64,000 nt of DNA from Nocardia sp. NBC_01327 (GCF_035958815.1 NZ_CP108383.1:3906001-3970000); one strand, 5' to 3'; counted from the first letter of the stretch, positions 7,506 through 16,836 are shown. The notes: generated from the letters alone by a model not told the origin. Made by a program: numbers and translations.

Positions 7506-8294
7506 CTATTCGGCGTGCAGCGTCAAACCGGTGCCGCTGCCCGTATTGCGCAGCGTCAGAGTGTCGGAATCGATAGTGGCCGTGGCCTTTCCGTTGAGGA
7601 CGGCCAGCACGTCCCGCTCCACATCCATGACCTGGGGATCGCAGAGCATTCTGGTGGTGGCGACATGGAAACTGATATCGCTGCCGTCGATCTCGGCTCG
7701 GCCGTTCATCTGATTGCATCCGGCACTGCCGGTCAGGGTGCCGTCGGGGGCGATGGTGAGCGCCGGGCGCACCTCGTCGAGGGTTTGCGACCGCACCACC
7801 GCATCGGAGTGCAGTAGTTCGGTGACGATCCAGGTGGTCTCGGTGAGCGGTTTATCGGGCTGGGCGACCTTGCGGTCCTGCAGCGTGACGGTGATGCCAT
7901 TGCCGGTGATCGTCAGGTCGGGCCCGGCGAGCTTCCAGCTGGGTGCCGAGCGCAGCAGCCCGTCCACCCAGCCGTCGGCCCCGGCGGCGTCGCCGGGGCA
8001 GGCCATCAGCGTGGTCGCCATCTGTCCGACCTCGAGCGTATTGCCATCGAGGGTGACCGGTCCGGAGGCGGTATTGCAGCCCGCTCCGGCGCTGACTCGG
8101 CCGTCCGCGAATTTCAGCGTGAGCGGTCCGCCGCCCGGTATGGCCGTGCCCTTGACCTGCGTGGATATGAACGATCGGCCCATGGGCGTGCTCTCGGGCT
8201 GCGGCGCGGGCGCCGTCTGCTGCGTGGAGCACCCGGCGACGGCCGCGATCGTCACGGCGAACAGCACACCACACCCTCTGCGAGTTGCTGACAT
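7506..8294 (-). CDS. META domain-containing lipoprotein
   Basis: 262 residues from ATG 8294. A signal peptide ends in a lipobox AAVAGC (Cys about residue 20), so the protein is predicted to be a lipid-anchored envelope protein. Two META/HslJ-type domains follow, at about 35-140 and 150-262; each has the pattern of a strand with Trp/Phe, then GCN (AGCNTASG in the first, AGCNQMNG in the second) and a late T-x-M-C segment (ATTLMACPG and TTRMLCDPQ). The function of the domain is unknown; it occurs in stress-related and envelope proteins. It begins 19 bases after the lipase gene and is probably co-transcribed with it. Confidence 0.82.
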   Translation of the reverse strand: MSATRRGCGVLFAVTIAAVAGCSTQQTAPAPQPESTPMGRSFISTQVKGTAIPGGGPLTLKFADGRVSAGAGCNTASGPVTLDGNTLEVGQMATTLMACPGDAAGADGWVDGLLRSAPSWKLAGPDLTITGNGITVTLQDRKVAQPDKPLTETTWIVTELLHSDAVVRSQTLDEVRPALTIAPDGTLTGSAGCNQMNGRAEIDGSDISFHVATTRMLCDPQVMDVERDVLAVLNGKATATIDSDTLTLRNTGSGTGLTLHAE

Positions 8295-8313
8295 ATAGCC
8301 GATCGTACGGTGA

Positions 8314-9717
8314 TCACACCGGCATACCGAGCGCCGACGCGAGCGTCCCGCCGATCGCGCCGACGAAGGTGGACAGTGCGCCCGGGTCCAGGATTTCGGT
8401 CGGCACATCGCGCTGATGGCAGCCGTCAGCGGCGGGAACGCCGTTGAGCCGGGCATCGAGCCACAGCACGGCGCTCGCGGTCCCGGCGACGGCGGCGATG
8501 CCGTGCTCGCTGAGCAGATCCCGGGTGTAGGAGACGCGGGCGTTCGGATCGGTGCAGTAGGTGTCGTAGAGGTTGTTCACCGCATTGATCGGCATCACCT
8601 CGTCGAGCGGGGCCTCATAGATGTAGAGGGGAGTGCTCGGGGTGCCGCGCCGGCCGAGGCTGAGTTCGTCCAGGACGGGCTGCATTTCGGGTGAGCGCAT
8701 GGGATCGCCGGGATAATCGAACAGCCCCTTGATATTGATGAACGGGAAGCCCGCGAATTGCAGTGCCACGCACTGGTTTTCGTGCATCAGTCGGACGGCT
8801 TTGCCCAGTGGGTTCATATGCTGGTCGATGAACTGCGCGACCTGGGGGTATTCCCGTGCCACGCCGAACAATCCGCCGAGCACCGCGCCGCCGAAGGTGG
8901 AGGTGCCGTTGTTGTAGTCGACCGCCATACGAATATCGGCCATCAGGCCGCCTGTTGCCGAGCCGACGAGATTGAGCTCCGGCGCGTACTCCTGTTGCAG
9001 CTCAGCGGCATGCGCGGTGGGAATGGCGCCGCCGGAGTAACCCCACAGTGCGACCCGGGTGTCCGTACCGGGCAGCCCGGCGGGCTCGAAGTTCTCCGCG
9101 GCGCGAATGCCGTCGAGGGTGATGCGCCCGCCCAGCGGTCCGACAGCATAGGCCGCGTTCGGGCCCTGATGATCCGGGATCACCACCGCGTGACCGCGCT
9201 GCAGCATCGCCTGCACTTCCACGAATTCCGCGGAGATGACCGGGTTCAGGGGATTGGGCAGCGAACCCATCTGCAAGGTGTAGGAGGGCGCGCAGTTCTG
9301 CGACAGCGAATCTTCGGCGAACTGGAAGGAGAGCAGGCCGCGCTGTCCGCTGGGCGGCGCGGCGTGCGGGACGATGACGGTGGCCACGGCCGCGATCGCC
9401 TCGCCGTGCGTATTGGTGCTGCGGTACGACAGCTGCCAGGCATTCACATTCAGCGGAATCAGCCACAGATTGGCGAGATTCACCTGCCGGGCTGCCAGGA
9501 TCTCGCCGGGTTGCGCGGCCGATACCCGGGCCGGATCCGGCTGGTAGAAGTTGGTGTCCAGGTACGGCGGCGCGGGCGGAATCGGGAACGGCAGCGCCGG
9601 TTCCACGGAAACCGGCTGCGCCGCAGCCGTATTCGTTACCGCCGGGCAGATTCCCACCGTCAATCCCGCCGCCACCGCCAGGCATGCCTGGGCAATCGTC
9701 CGGGTCCCCGCTGTCAT
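8314..9717 (-). CDS. Secreted lipase, LIP family
   Basis: 467 residues from ATG 9717, which has GGAGGA eight bases ahead. A signal peptide (about residues 1-35, ending at AAAQP) is followed by an alpha/beta hydrolase of the secretory lipase family. The nucleophile Ser228 sits in GYSGG, and the acid and base are likely in APLDEVMP and SEHG near the C-terminus. Members hydrolyse acylglycerols outside the cell. It is divergent from a TetR regulator with a 172-base intergenic region and leads a two-gene unit with the META lipoprotein. Confidence 0.87.
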   Translation of the reverse strand: MTAGTRTIAQACLAVAAGLTVGICPAVTNTAAAQPVSVEPALPFPIPPAPPYLDTNFYQPDPARVSAAQPGEILAARQVNLANLWLIPLNVNAWQLSYRSTNTHGEAIAAVATVIVPHAAPPSGQRGLLSFQFAEDSLSQNCAPSYTLQMGSLPNPLNPVISAEFVEVQAMLQRGHAVVIPDHQGPNAAYAVGPLGGRITLDGIRAAENFEPAGLPGTDTRVALWGYSGGAIPTAHAAELQQEYAPELNLVGSATGGLMADIRMAVDYNNGTSTFGGAVLGGLFGVAREYPQVAQFIDQHMNPLGKAVRLMHENQCVALQFAGFPFINIKGLFDYPGDPMRSPEMQPVLDELSLGRRGTPSTPLYIYEAPLDEVMPINAVNNLYDTYCTDPNARVSYTRDLLSEHGIAAVAGTASAVLWLDARLNGVPAADGCHQRDVPTEILDPGALSTFVGAIGGTLASALGMPV

Positions 9718-9769
9718 ATCGAACTCCTCCATGCCGCCCGAGGCGGCGGAGCGCTCATTCCCCGCAAAG

Positions 9770-9791
9770 TTAGAGAGCGCTTGGTTTCTAA
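9770..9791. promoter_or_regulatory. Candidate TetR operator
   Basis: A 22-base imperfect palindrome with outer arms TTAGA and TCTAA (7 of 11 symmetric pairs match), located between the divergent lipase and TetR genes. Position fits a TetR-family site controlling the lipase, but the symmetry is modest. Confidence 0.4.
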
Positions 9792-9889
9792 GTTGCATCG
9801 CGACCCTATGATGCAGGCATGGAATGTGTCAACGGTCACGTCCGCCAGTTGGTTCGACATGGCCGCCGGACACGGCAGGATGGTGCGAC

Positions 9890-10525
9890 GTGAGTGAAGT
9901 TTCGCGCCCGCGCCGCACCCAACAGGAGCGCCGGGCCGCCACGGTGGGCAAACTGGTCGACGCCACCATCGATGCCATCGGCGAGGTCGGGTACCAGCGC
10001 GCCACCGTGCAGGAGATCTGCGGTCGCGCAGGGCTTTCCGCGGGCGCCATGTTCCGCCAGTTCGACACCCGCCTGGACGTCATCGTCCGCACCGCCGAGG
10101 AAGCCTTCACCCGCCAACTCGACGGCTATCGCGCCACCATGGAACACCTTGGCGCACAGGACAATGCCCTCGACACCGCCCTGCGCTTCCTGCGCGCCGC
10201 CCAATCCTCCAACCTCACCCACGCCCTCCGCGAGATCTACCTGGCGGCTCGCTCGGACGCCGAACTCCGCGAACGCATCGCCCCCATCGCCGATCGCTAC
10301 TACCGCGAAATGATCGCCACCCTCAACCAGACCGGCCTCTTCGACGCCTTCCCCAGCGAAATCCGCGAACCCCTCTTCTTCATGATGCTGCACCTCTTCT
10401 CCGGCGAAGCCGTAGTCCGCGGCGTCTACCCCCGCCCCGACCTCGACACCGCCATCCTCTCCCTCGTCGAAGACCTCCTGGCCACATACGCCGCCCGCTC
10501 ACCATCCGGCCCTGCCCGCGCCTGA
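9890..10525 (+). CDS. TetR-family transcriptional regulator
   Basis: 211 residues from a GTG at 9890 (an upstream ATG at 9824 is possible but would add an unconserved-looking stretch). The N-terminal helix-turn-helix is clear: RRTQQERRAATVGKLVDA, then TVQEICGRAGLSAGAMFRQF. The rest is helical and would hold the ligand pocket. It lies divergent to the secreted LIP lipase gene and so probably controls the lipase/META lipoprotein unit, possibly in response to a lipid or fatty acid. The last 200 bases of the gene are extremely C-rich on this strand. Confidence 0.88.
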   Translation: MSEVSRPRRTQQERRAATVGKLVDATIDAIGEVGYQRATVQEICGRAGLSAGAMFRQFDTRLDVIVRTAEEAFTRQLDGYRATMEHLGAQDNALDTALRFLRAAQSSNLTHALREIYLAARSDAELRERIAPIADRYYREMIATLNQTGLFDAFPSEIREPLFFMMLHLFSGEAVVRGVYPRPDLDTAILSLVEDLLATYAARSPSGPARA

Positions 10526-10773
10526 ATAGCGAGTCCAGCCGAATCCGCCCTCCCACAAGACCTCTACAGCCGACCCCCATCAAGATCACGCAGCCCAATC
10601 GAGACCGCGCAGCCCGCATCGAACCAAGGCACAGTCCGTGTCGAGGCCGCGCGGCTCGTTTGGGTGCTGTGTGGTGGGGAGATGTGCTGCTTGGGGGTGG
10701 GTGATTGCGGCGTGGTGGGGAGTAGTCCGCGTGGCCTGTGGGTGGAAGGGGTGGGCACGCGCATAGGGTGCGA

Positions 10774-12381
10774 ATGGTGAGTGATGTCCGGATCGAGGCT
10801 GGGCCTGTGTCGGCGTGGGCGCCGTTTGCGTCGAAGGTGTATCGGGCGCTGTGGGTGGCGCAGTTGGTGTCGAATTTGGGCACCTGGATGCAGACGGTGG
10901 GTGCGCAGTGGCTGTTGGTCGATCAGCCGCATGCGGCGTTGCTGGTGTCGCTGGTGCAGACCGCGACCACGTTGCCGGTGGTTCTGCTGGTGATTCCGGC
11001 GGGGGTGCTGGCTGATCTCATCGATCGGCGGCGGTTGCTGATCGGTGCGCAGTCGGCGATGGCGTTGATCGCCCTGCTGCTCGCGGTGACGACGGCGGTG
11101 GGGCACACCACGCCGGCGGTGCTGCTGGCGCTGCTGTTCGCGATGGGGTGCGGGCAGGCGCTGACCATGCCGACCTGGCAGGCGATTCAACCGGAACTGG
11201 TTCCGCGTGAACAGATTCCGGCGGCATCGGCGCTGAATGGGTTGAGTGTCAACGGTGCTCGCGCGATCGGGCCCGCGATCGCCGGTGTGCTGGTGTCGCT
11301 GGCCGGGCCGACCTTCGTGTTCGGGTTCAATGCCGTGTCGTTCATCGGCATTGTCGTGGTGCTGATCTGGTGGCGGCGGCCGATCCGGGAGTCGGCGCTG
11401 CCGCTCGAGCGTCCGCTGGCGGCACTGCAGGCCGGTATGCGGTACGTCCGGTCGGGACCGGCGATTCGCCGAGTCTTGCTGCGGGCCGTGCTGTTCATCA
11501 TTCCGGCCAGTGCGCTGTGGGCGCTGCTGCCGATCGTGGCGCGGGAGCGGTTGGGGCTGGGGTCCTCCGGATACGGCTTGATGCTCGGCGCGCTCGGTGT
11601 CGGCGCCGTGATCGGCGGGCTGTCCTTCGCCGCACTACGCCGCCGGTTGACCGCTACCCGCATGCTCACACTCTCCGCGGTGCTGTTCGGTGTCGCGACC
11701 ATGGTCTCGACTCTGGTCCAGCAATTGCCCCTGGTCCTGATCGCCCTGCTGATCGCCGGCATCGGCTGGCCGCTGGCTATGTCGACGCTGAATTCGACCA
11801 TGCTGCTGATGTTTCCGGCCTGGGTCCGGGCGCGCGGGATGTCGGTCTACACACTGGTGTTCATGGGCGGACAGGCGATCGGTTCGCTGCTGTGGGGTTC
11901 GATCGCCGGCGCCATGGGTGTGGTGTTCGCGCTGCTGCTGTCGGCCGTCCTGCTCGCGGTGTGCGCGGTGAGCACACTGTGGTGGCCGGTCAATCAGGAT
12001 GCGACCGGATTCGATCTGACCCCGACCGCCTTCTGGCCGGAGCCCTACGTCCTCTGCGAGCCCGATCCGGCCGACGGTCCGGTGCTGATCCTCCAGAGTT
12101 ATACCGTCCCGGACGAATTGGTCGACCGATTCCTCACCGCCATGGCCCGGGTGGGACGCTCCCGCCAGCGCACCGGCGCCATGGAATGGCGGGTCTACCG
12201 CGATGTGGGTGTGGCCGACCGCTTCGTAGAGGCCTTCGTCGTGCGGTCCTGGGCCGAGCACATGCATCAGCATCAGGTCCGGCTCACCGCGCAGGATCAG
12301 CGCAATGAGCAGGACATGGCCCAGTACACCGTCGGCGAACCGGAGATCAGCCACCTGATCGCGGTGGAAGAGCCGAAGTAG
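10774..12381 (+). CDS. MFS transporter, EntS/DUF894 type, with C-terminal extra domain
   Basis: 535 residues from ATG 10774 (GTG 10777 also possible). Twelve membrane segments fill residues 1-400, with the MFS loop D-R-R between helices 2 and 3 (DLIDRRRLL). The sequence style, including the start FRALWVAQ-like segment and the TMPTWQAIQPELVP stretch, fits the EntS/MFS_3 drug or siderophore exporter group. The last 130 residues are soluble and resemble the ferredoxin-like antibiotic biosynthesis monooxygenase-type tail often annotated on these transporters (LVDRFLTAMARVGRSR, then MEWRVYRDVG). The substrate is unknown. It converges on the next gene with a gap of seven bases. Confidence 0.85.
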   Translation: MVSDVRIEAGPVSAWAPFASKVYRALWVAQLVSNLGTWMQTVGAQWLLVDQPHAALLVSLVQTATTLPVVLLVIPAGVLADLIDRRRLLIGAQSAMALIALLLAVTTAVGHTTPAVLLALLFAMGCGQALTMPTWQAIQPELVPREQIPAASALNGLSVNGARAIGPAIAGVLVSLAGPTFVFGFNAVSFIGIVVVLIWWRRPIRESALPLERPLAALQAGMRYVRSGPAIRRVLLRAVLFIIPASALWALLPIVARERLGLGSSGYGLMLGALGVGAVIGGLSFAALRRRLTATRMLTLSAVLFGVATMVSTLVQQLPLVLIALLIAGIGWPLAMSTLNSTMLLMFPAWVRARGMSVYTLVFMGGQAIGSLLWGSIAGAMGVVFALLLSAVLLAVCAVSTLWWPVNQDATGFDLTPTAFWPEPYVLCEPDPADGPVLILQSYTVPDELVDRFLTAMARVGRSRQRTGAMEWRVYRDVGVADRFVEAFVVRSWAEHMHQHQVRLTAQDQRNEQDMAQYTVGEPEISHLIAVEEPK

Positions 12382-12388
12382 CAGGTGA

Positions 12389-13033
12389 TTACGACTGCAG
12401 CCAGGTCAGCACGGCCAGCACGCGGCGGTGGTCGTCGTCGGACGGCGGCAGGTTCAGCTTGGCGAAGATCGAGGAGATGTGCTTCTCCACCGCTCCCTCG
12501 GTAATGACCAACTGCTTGCTGATCGCCCGATTGGTGCGGCCCTCCGCCATCAGGCCGAGCACCTCCCGCTCGCGCGGGGTCAGTTCGTCGAGCGGGCCGC
12601 TGCGCCTGCGGGCGAACAGACCGGCGACCACCTCGGGATCGAGCACGGTGCCGCCGTCGGTCACCCGGCGCAGGGCGTCGGACAGCTCCTCCAGCTTGGA
12701 GATCCGGTCCTTGAGCAGATAGCCGACACCGCCGAGTCCCGCCTCGGCGAGCAGATCGGAGGCATAACTCTGCTCGACGTACTGGGACAGCACCAGGACC
12801 GCCGTACCCGGCACCAGACGCCGCGCCTCGAGTGCCGCGCGCAGCCCCTCGGTGCCGAACGAGGGCGGCATGCGCACATCGGTGACCGCGATATCGGGCC
12901 GGTGCTCGACCACCGCGCGCACCAGCGCCTCACCATCACCGACCGCCGCCAGGACGGTCGCGCCCGCTTCCTCGAGCAGCCGCACCAGACCCTCTCGCAG
13001 CAGTACCGAATCCTCTGCCAGAACTACTCGCAT
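12389..13033 (-). CDS. NarL/LuxR-family response regulator
   Basis: 214 residues. The receiver domain has EDS near residue 8, phospho-acceptor Asp in AVTDVRMPP, and YLLKDRI. The C-terminal LuxR domain contains LTPREREVLGLMAEG and the recognition helix ITEGAVEKHISSIFAKL. The insert PSFGTEGL after the phospho-acceptor is typical of one actinobacterial subgroup. It starts 11 bases after the kinase gene upstream (13045-14292) and forms a two-gene operon with it. Confidence 0.92.
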   Translation of the reverse strand: MRVVLAEDSVLLREGLVRLLEEAGATVLAAVGDGEALVRAVVEHRPDIAVTDVRMPPSFGTEGLRAALEARRLVPGTAVLVLSQYVEQSYASDLLAEAGLGGVGYLLKDRISKLEELSDALRRVTDGGTVLDPEVVAGLFARRRSGPLDELTPREREVLGLMAEGRTNRAISKQLVITEGAVEKHISSIFAKLNLPPSDDDHRRVLAVLTWLQS

Positions 13034-13044
13034 GAGCGGTGAGC

Positions 13045-14292
13045 CTAACGGGGGAGCAGGATCTCGGCGGTCAGCACGGTCGGACCACCCGGCGGACTGT
13101 GCACATCGAGCCGCCCGTCCACACCGGCGAGCCGATCGGACAGACCCGCCAGCCCATGCCCCTTCCCGATATGCGCGCCGCCCACGCCGTCATCGGTCAC
13201 CCGCAACCACAGGCTTGTCTCATCGGTGGTCACCGTCACCACGCAGCTGCGGGCCCGAGCATGTTTGGCGACATTGGTCAGGGCTTCGCTGACGACGAAA
13301 TAGGCTGCGTTCTCTACGGATTCGGCCAGTCGCCGGTCCTCGCGCAGATCGCATTCGAGCGTGGTGTGGACCGGGCAGCGGCTCACGGCGGCGGCGAGTG
13401 CGGCGGGGAGACCGCGATCGATCAGGATCGGCGGTGCGATACCGCGCGAGACCGCCCGCAATTCGTTCAAGGCCTCGCGGCTCTGCTCGAGCGCCTCATC
13501 GACCAATGTCCTTGCGGCATCGGGATTGTCGTTCATGCGCCGGCGCGCCGCCTCGAGATCCATGGTCAGCCGGACCAGCCGCTGCTGCGGCCCGTCGTGA
13601 ATATCGCGTTCCACCCGGCGCAGTGTCTGCGCCTCCGCCTGCACCGCGGCGCTGCGGCTCACGGTGAGCTGCTCGGTTCTGGCGCGCAGTGCGGCCTTCT
13701 CATTGGTCAACAGTGCGCGGGCCACACCCGTCTGGACAATCGCGAGACCACGCAGAACCGGGGGAGTCGTGGCCAGAAACGCAAGTCCCAGAAGCGTATT
13801 CACGATGATGTTGGGAGCCAGACCGTGCAGGCCCAGCAGGTCGGCCAGGCCCTGGGAGTCCGGATAGTCGGGCATCAGCCAGCCGAAGAGCGGATACAGC
13901 GTCCCCACCACCGCCGCACACACCCAGATCACGGTGATGCCCCAGGTGAACAGCCACACCGGCATGGCGAGGATCCCGTGTGCGAGATCACGCCAGTACT
14001 GCCGGTCCTTCAGCACGGTCCAGATCCGCTGCGATCGGCTTCCGGTGGCGGTGGCGTAGTAGGCCGCAGGCAGTTCGTGCCCGATCACCGCTGCCACTCG
14101 CCGCCGCTCGAGTGCCGCGAACATGCGGGCCGCCCCCAGCGTGGCGATCAGCACGGGCACGCCCACCCACACCACCAGTGTCGCGGTGCCGAATAGGAAA
14201 CCGCAGATCAGCGTGACGAAACTGGCGAGTCCGACGAGGATGCCGGGAAGCAGGTAGGCCAGGTCCCGCCGCGCCTGTGCGATATCGAACAT
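13045..14292 (-). CDS. Sensor histidine kinase with N-terminal sensor domain
   Basis: 415 residues from ATG 14292. The N-terminal 200 residues form a four-helix membrane sensor of the putative-sensor type (PF13796-like), with hydrophobic stretches at about 13-33, 38-57, 110-135 and 150-185. The HisKA_3 box contains RRVERDIHDGPQQRLV, and the ATPase domain has N-box EALTNVAKHA and the glycine motif GKGHGLAGLSDR. It pairs with the response regulator directly downstream. The signal is unknown; systems of this layout often lie near CPBP proteases or ABC exporters, and a CPBP protease gene is divergent from it here. Confidence 0.9.
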   Translation of the reverse strand: MFDIAQARRDLAYLLPGILVGLASFVTLICGFLFGTATLVVWVGVPVLIATLGAARMFAALERRRVAAVIGHELPAAYYATATGSRSQRIWTVLKDRQYWRDLAHGILAMPVWLFTWGITVIWVCAAVVGTLYPLFGWLMPDYPDSQGLADLLGLHGLAPNIIVNTLLGLAFLATTPPVLRGLAIVQTGVARALLTNEKAALRARTEQLTVSRSAAVQAEAQTLRRVERDIHDGPQQRLVRLTMDLEAARRRMNDNPDAARTLVDEALEQSREALNELRAVSRGIAPPILIDRGLPAALAAAVSRCPVHTTLECDLREDRRLAESVENAAYFVVSEALTNVAKHARARSCVVTVTTDETSLWLRVTDDGVGGAHIGKGHGLAGLSDRLAGVDGRLDVHSPPGGPTVLTAEILLPR

Positions 14293-14450
14293 GAGGACTA
14301 CCCTCCCGGTTCCGCTACCCGGCACTCCAACCGGGGACCAGGTAGGCCCGCAGTGGTGCTACCCCCACCCCTCGGCGCGGTCGTCCAGCGATCCAGGCGG
14401 GCCCGCGGCGATTGTAGGCAGGTTGCGAGTGCGTTGCTTAGGATCAGTCG

Positions 14451-15290
14451 GTGATAAGCACAGGCAAAGAATCGAAGGGGTGGAGACGCCCCTCCGTGTG
14501 GATGGCCCTCGTACTGATCGTGGCGTACCTGGTGTTCTACCTGCTGGTGGGGCAACTGACATCGTGGCTCTTCGGCGACCGGATCGACAAAGACAATGTG
14601 GTGGCGACCGCGCCCAGCATCTGGTTCGCTCTCGTCCTGCCGATCGCCGTCGGCGCTCTTGCCCTGGTGACCGTGACCGCCCGGATGGGCAAGCTCGCAG
14701 CGATTTTCGGACCCCAGCCCGTGCGCGGCAGCGGCTGGATGTGGATCGGTCCGGCGCTGGTGCTGATCGCGATCATCGCGCATCTGGCGGGCACGCGGTG
14801 GAGTTCGTGGACCGGTGCGCAGATCAGCGCGATGCTGGTGCTCGGCGTCTGCGTCGGTGTGGCGGAGGAGCTGGCCACCCGCGGTTTGACGGTCCAAATC
14901 CTGCGCGAGGCAGGCCACGGCGAACGGTTTGTCGCCGTGGTCTCCTCACTCGTGTTCGCGCTGATGCATATGGTGAACCTCATCTCCGGAATGGAGCTGA
15001 GCACGGTGGCCGCCACCGTCGTCTACACCTTCGGCTTCGGCATGTGCATGTATCTGGCCATGCGGGTGACCGGCACGATCTGGGCCGCGATCGTATTGCA
15101 CGCCTGCACCGACCCCAGCACATTCCTGTCCACCGGCGGACTCGACAAGGCGGTCGGTGACTCCGGCGGCAGCGGCGCATCCATCATCGCGGCATTCGCG
15201 ACTGTGCTACTGATCGTCTTCGGCGTTGTCGCGGTGTTCTTCGTCCGCGGCAAATCCCAAGTCGCTCAACCCTTGTCGGCCGGCGCGTAA
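14451..15290 (+). CDS. CPBP-family intramembrane metalloprotease
   Basis: 279 residues from GTG 14451 (AGGA seven bases ahead); ATG 14502 is a later alternative. About eight membrane segments. Catalytic motifs of the CPBP/ABI family are present: AEELATRG (E-E-x-x-x-R), FALMHM (F-x-x-x-H) and a later histidine in AIVLHACTD. Bacterial members act as membrane proteases or in bacteriocin self-immunity; the substrate here is unknown. Its 3' end overlaps the convergent DHFR-like gene by 25 bases. Confidence 0.85.
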   Translation: MISTGKESKGWRRPSVWMALVLIVAYLVFYLLVGQLTSWLFGDRIDKDNVVATAPSIWFALVLPIAVGALALVTVTARMGKLAAIFGPQPVRGSGWMWIGPALVLIAIIAHLAGTRWSSWTGAQISAMLVLGVCVGVAEELATRGLTVQILREAGHGERFVAVVSSLVFALMHMVNLISGMELSTVAATVVYTFGFGMCMYLAMRVTGTIWAAIVLHACTDPSTFLSTGGLDKAVGDSGGSGASIIAAFATVLLIVFGVVAVFFVRGKSQVAQPLSAGA

Positions 15291-15826
15291 ACCAGCTCGA
15301 GAATTCCGGACGGGAAGGCGGTGCTCTTCACCAGCCGGAGGTTCAGTGCCTGGTCCAGTTCCGGGAACAGGGGTGCGCCCTTGCCTGTGACGGCGGGCAG
15401 CACCCACAGCCGGTACTCGTCGATGACGCCGAGCTTGATCAGCGAGTGCATGAATGCGGTGCCGCCGACGGCGACGAGATCCTTGCCGGGCTCGGCCTTG
15501 AGTGCGGCGATCTCCTCCGCCGTATCACCATTGGCGATGCGGGTCTCGGGCCAGTTGTCGGCAGACGTCAGCGTGCGAGAGAACACGACCTTGGGAATCT
15601 CGTTCATCGCCTTCGCCGACGGGTGGTCCGAGCCCGGCCAGAATCCGGCCATGATCTCGTAGGAGTTCCGGCCCATCAGGAACGCCCCCGCATCCCACAG
15701 CCGGCTGACGAAGTACTCCTCCTGCTCGGCATCGTCGATACTCATCATGACGTCCCGGATTCCGTTGTCCCCATCAGCACTCTTGCCATCCAGCGACACA
15801 TAAAACCCCATGATCAACTTGCGCAT
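15266..15826 (-). CDS. Dihydrofolate reductase-family (RibD C-terminal) protein
   Basis: 186 residues from ATG 15826, preceded by GGAGG. The sequence KLIMGFYVSLDGKSAD at the N-terminus, FLMGRNSYEIMAGFWP in the middle and DLVAVGGTAFMHSLIKLG later match the NADPH-binding fold of the RibD C-terminal/YyaP-YwjB family. These are reductases of largely unknown substrate, related to riboflavin-pathway reductase and DHFR. It is a stand-alone gene here. Confidence 0.85.
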   Translation of the reverse strand: MRKLIMGFYVSLDGKSADGDNGIRDVMMSIDDAEQEEYFVSRLWDAGAFLMGRNSYEIMAGFWPGSDHPSAKAMNEIPKVVFSRTLTSADNWPETRIANGDTAEEIAALKAEPGKDLVAVGGTAFMHSLIKLGVIDEYRLWVLPAVTGKGAPLFPELDQALNLRLVKSTAFPSGILELVYAPADKG

Positions 15827-16083
15827 TCGATCCTCCATCAGTTCCCGGCACCGGTTCAGAGGTATCGACGGAGGATCCCCCCGAAATTCATCGGTGCGTC
15901 CAGCCCCTCACCATCGAGCCCCCGAATCTCCTCGTCGACCAGGGCCCAGGAAACGCCATGGTCGCCCCTCTACTGCGCTCGCCTACTGCGCTCGCCGTCG
16001 TGACCGTCAACTTCGCTACAGGGGTGAGACATTGAAATTCGCGTCCGAGATCGGCTGCTCTTGACGATCTCATCGGTCGAGGA

Positions 16084-16608
16084 GTGACAGTGACCCAGAT
16101 CAGTGACAGCGAGTTCGACCAGTTGCTAACCGATTTCGAGCACTCCGCGATCCATGTGGAGACTCGCGATGCGTACGGCACCGCAACGGAACTGCCGCAC
16201 ATGGCTCAGTGGGCTGCCGGGGAACCGGACGACCTCGCATGGTTGCAGGGCTGGTGTGCAACGTTGCGTGCACATGTCGCGGCGGGACGATCGGTGCGCC
16301 GCGCTCGCATCGTTTCCGAACCGCTGAGTGATTATCAGCGCTGGTCGTACAGTATCGCCGGGCAGATGGTCGGCGCGGGCGAGGACATCCGGTGGATTCC
16401 GAGACGCCGGGTGTCATCGATTGCGTTGCCGGGCAACGACTTCTACCTCTTCGATGACCGGCTTGTTGTCTTCCTGCACTACGCTGGAGATGGGTTGGGT
16501 ACCGGCAAAACCGCATCGACCAACCCTGATGATATTCAGCTGTGCCGCAACGCATTCGAGGCACTATGGGCACTGGCGATTCCGCACAGTGAATACCAGC
16601 CCGTCTAG
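16084..16608 (+). CDS. DUF6879-family protein
   Basis: 174 residues from GTG 16084 (GTG 16090 is equally possible). The core RRARIVSEPLSDYQRWSY, then IRWIPRR and NDFYLFDDRLVVFLHYAGDG, is the pattern of the DUF6879 proteins that occur all over actinomycetes next to Scr1-type XRE regulators or DUF397 proteins, often as a possible antitoxin-like or regulator-partner module. Its usual partner follows directly, overlapping by 20 bases, but is broken (16589-16749), so this copy may be orphaned. Confidence 0.78.
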   Translation: MTVTQISDSEFDQLLTDFEHSAIHVETRDAYGTATELPHMAQWAAGEPDDLAWLQGWCATLRAHVAAGRSVRRARIVSEPLSDYQRWSYSIAGQMVGAGEDIRWIPRRRVSSIALPGNDFYLFDDRLVVFLHYAGDGLGTGKTASTNPDDIQLCRNAFEALWALAIPHSEYQPV

Positions 16609-16749
16609 TTCCGCGCGGGAAGCGCGACGGGCACTCGGGTCCCGGCTGCGTGATGTACGCGAGACGCCGGCCTGACCGCACGTCAAATGGCCGCCGTGAC
16701 CGGTGGTCTGTTCCAAACGGCGGAGTATTCGGCTGCGATGCTGTCGTTT
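16589..16749 (+). pseudogene. Broken Scr1-type XRE regulator (frameshift and internal deletion)
   Basis: A GTG at 16589 opens a frame with AREARRALGSRLRDVRE, the start of Scr1-family helix-turn-helix regulators, but it stops at 16675. Shifting the frame by one base restores DAGLTARQMAAVTG, the expected next helix. This is then joined directly to GLFQTAEYSAAML, which in intact family members lies about 80 residues further on (the GLLQTAEYARA segment). So the gene carries both a frameshift and an internal deletion, and the C-terminal ligand domain is gone. The frame and motif readings are seen directly; the deletion is inferred from family layout. Confidence 0.7.
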
Positions 16750-16836
16750 TGGATCCGCTTCCTGGGCGCTGGTGCTGCCGCAGCGCGCTGGACGGTATCG
16801 CCGATTCGATCTCCATGCGAGCTGAGGTGTTTCACA

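Noticed and set aside
16687..16836. Extension of the small membrane protein upstream to 16687
   Set aside because: The sequence there is the remnant of the Scr1-type regulator; ATG 16837 has its own ribosome site.
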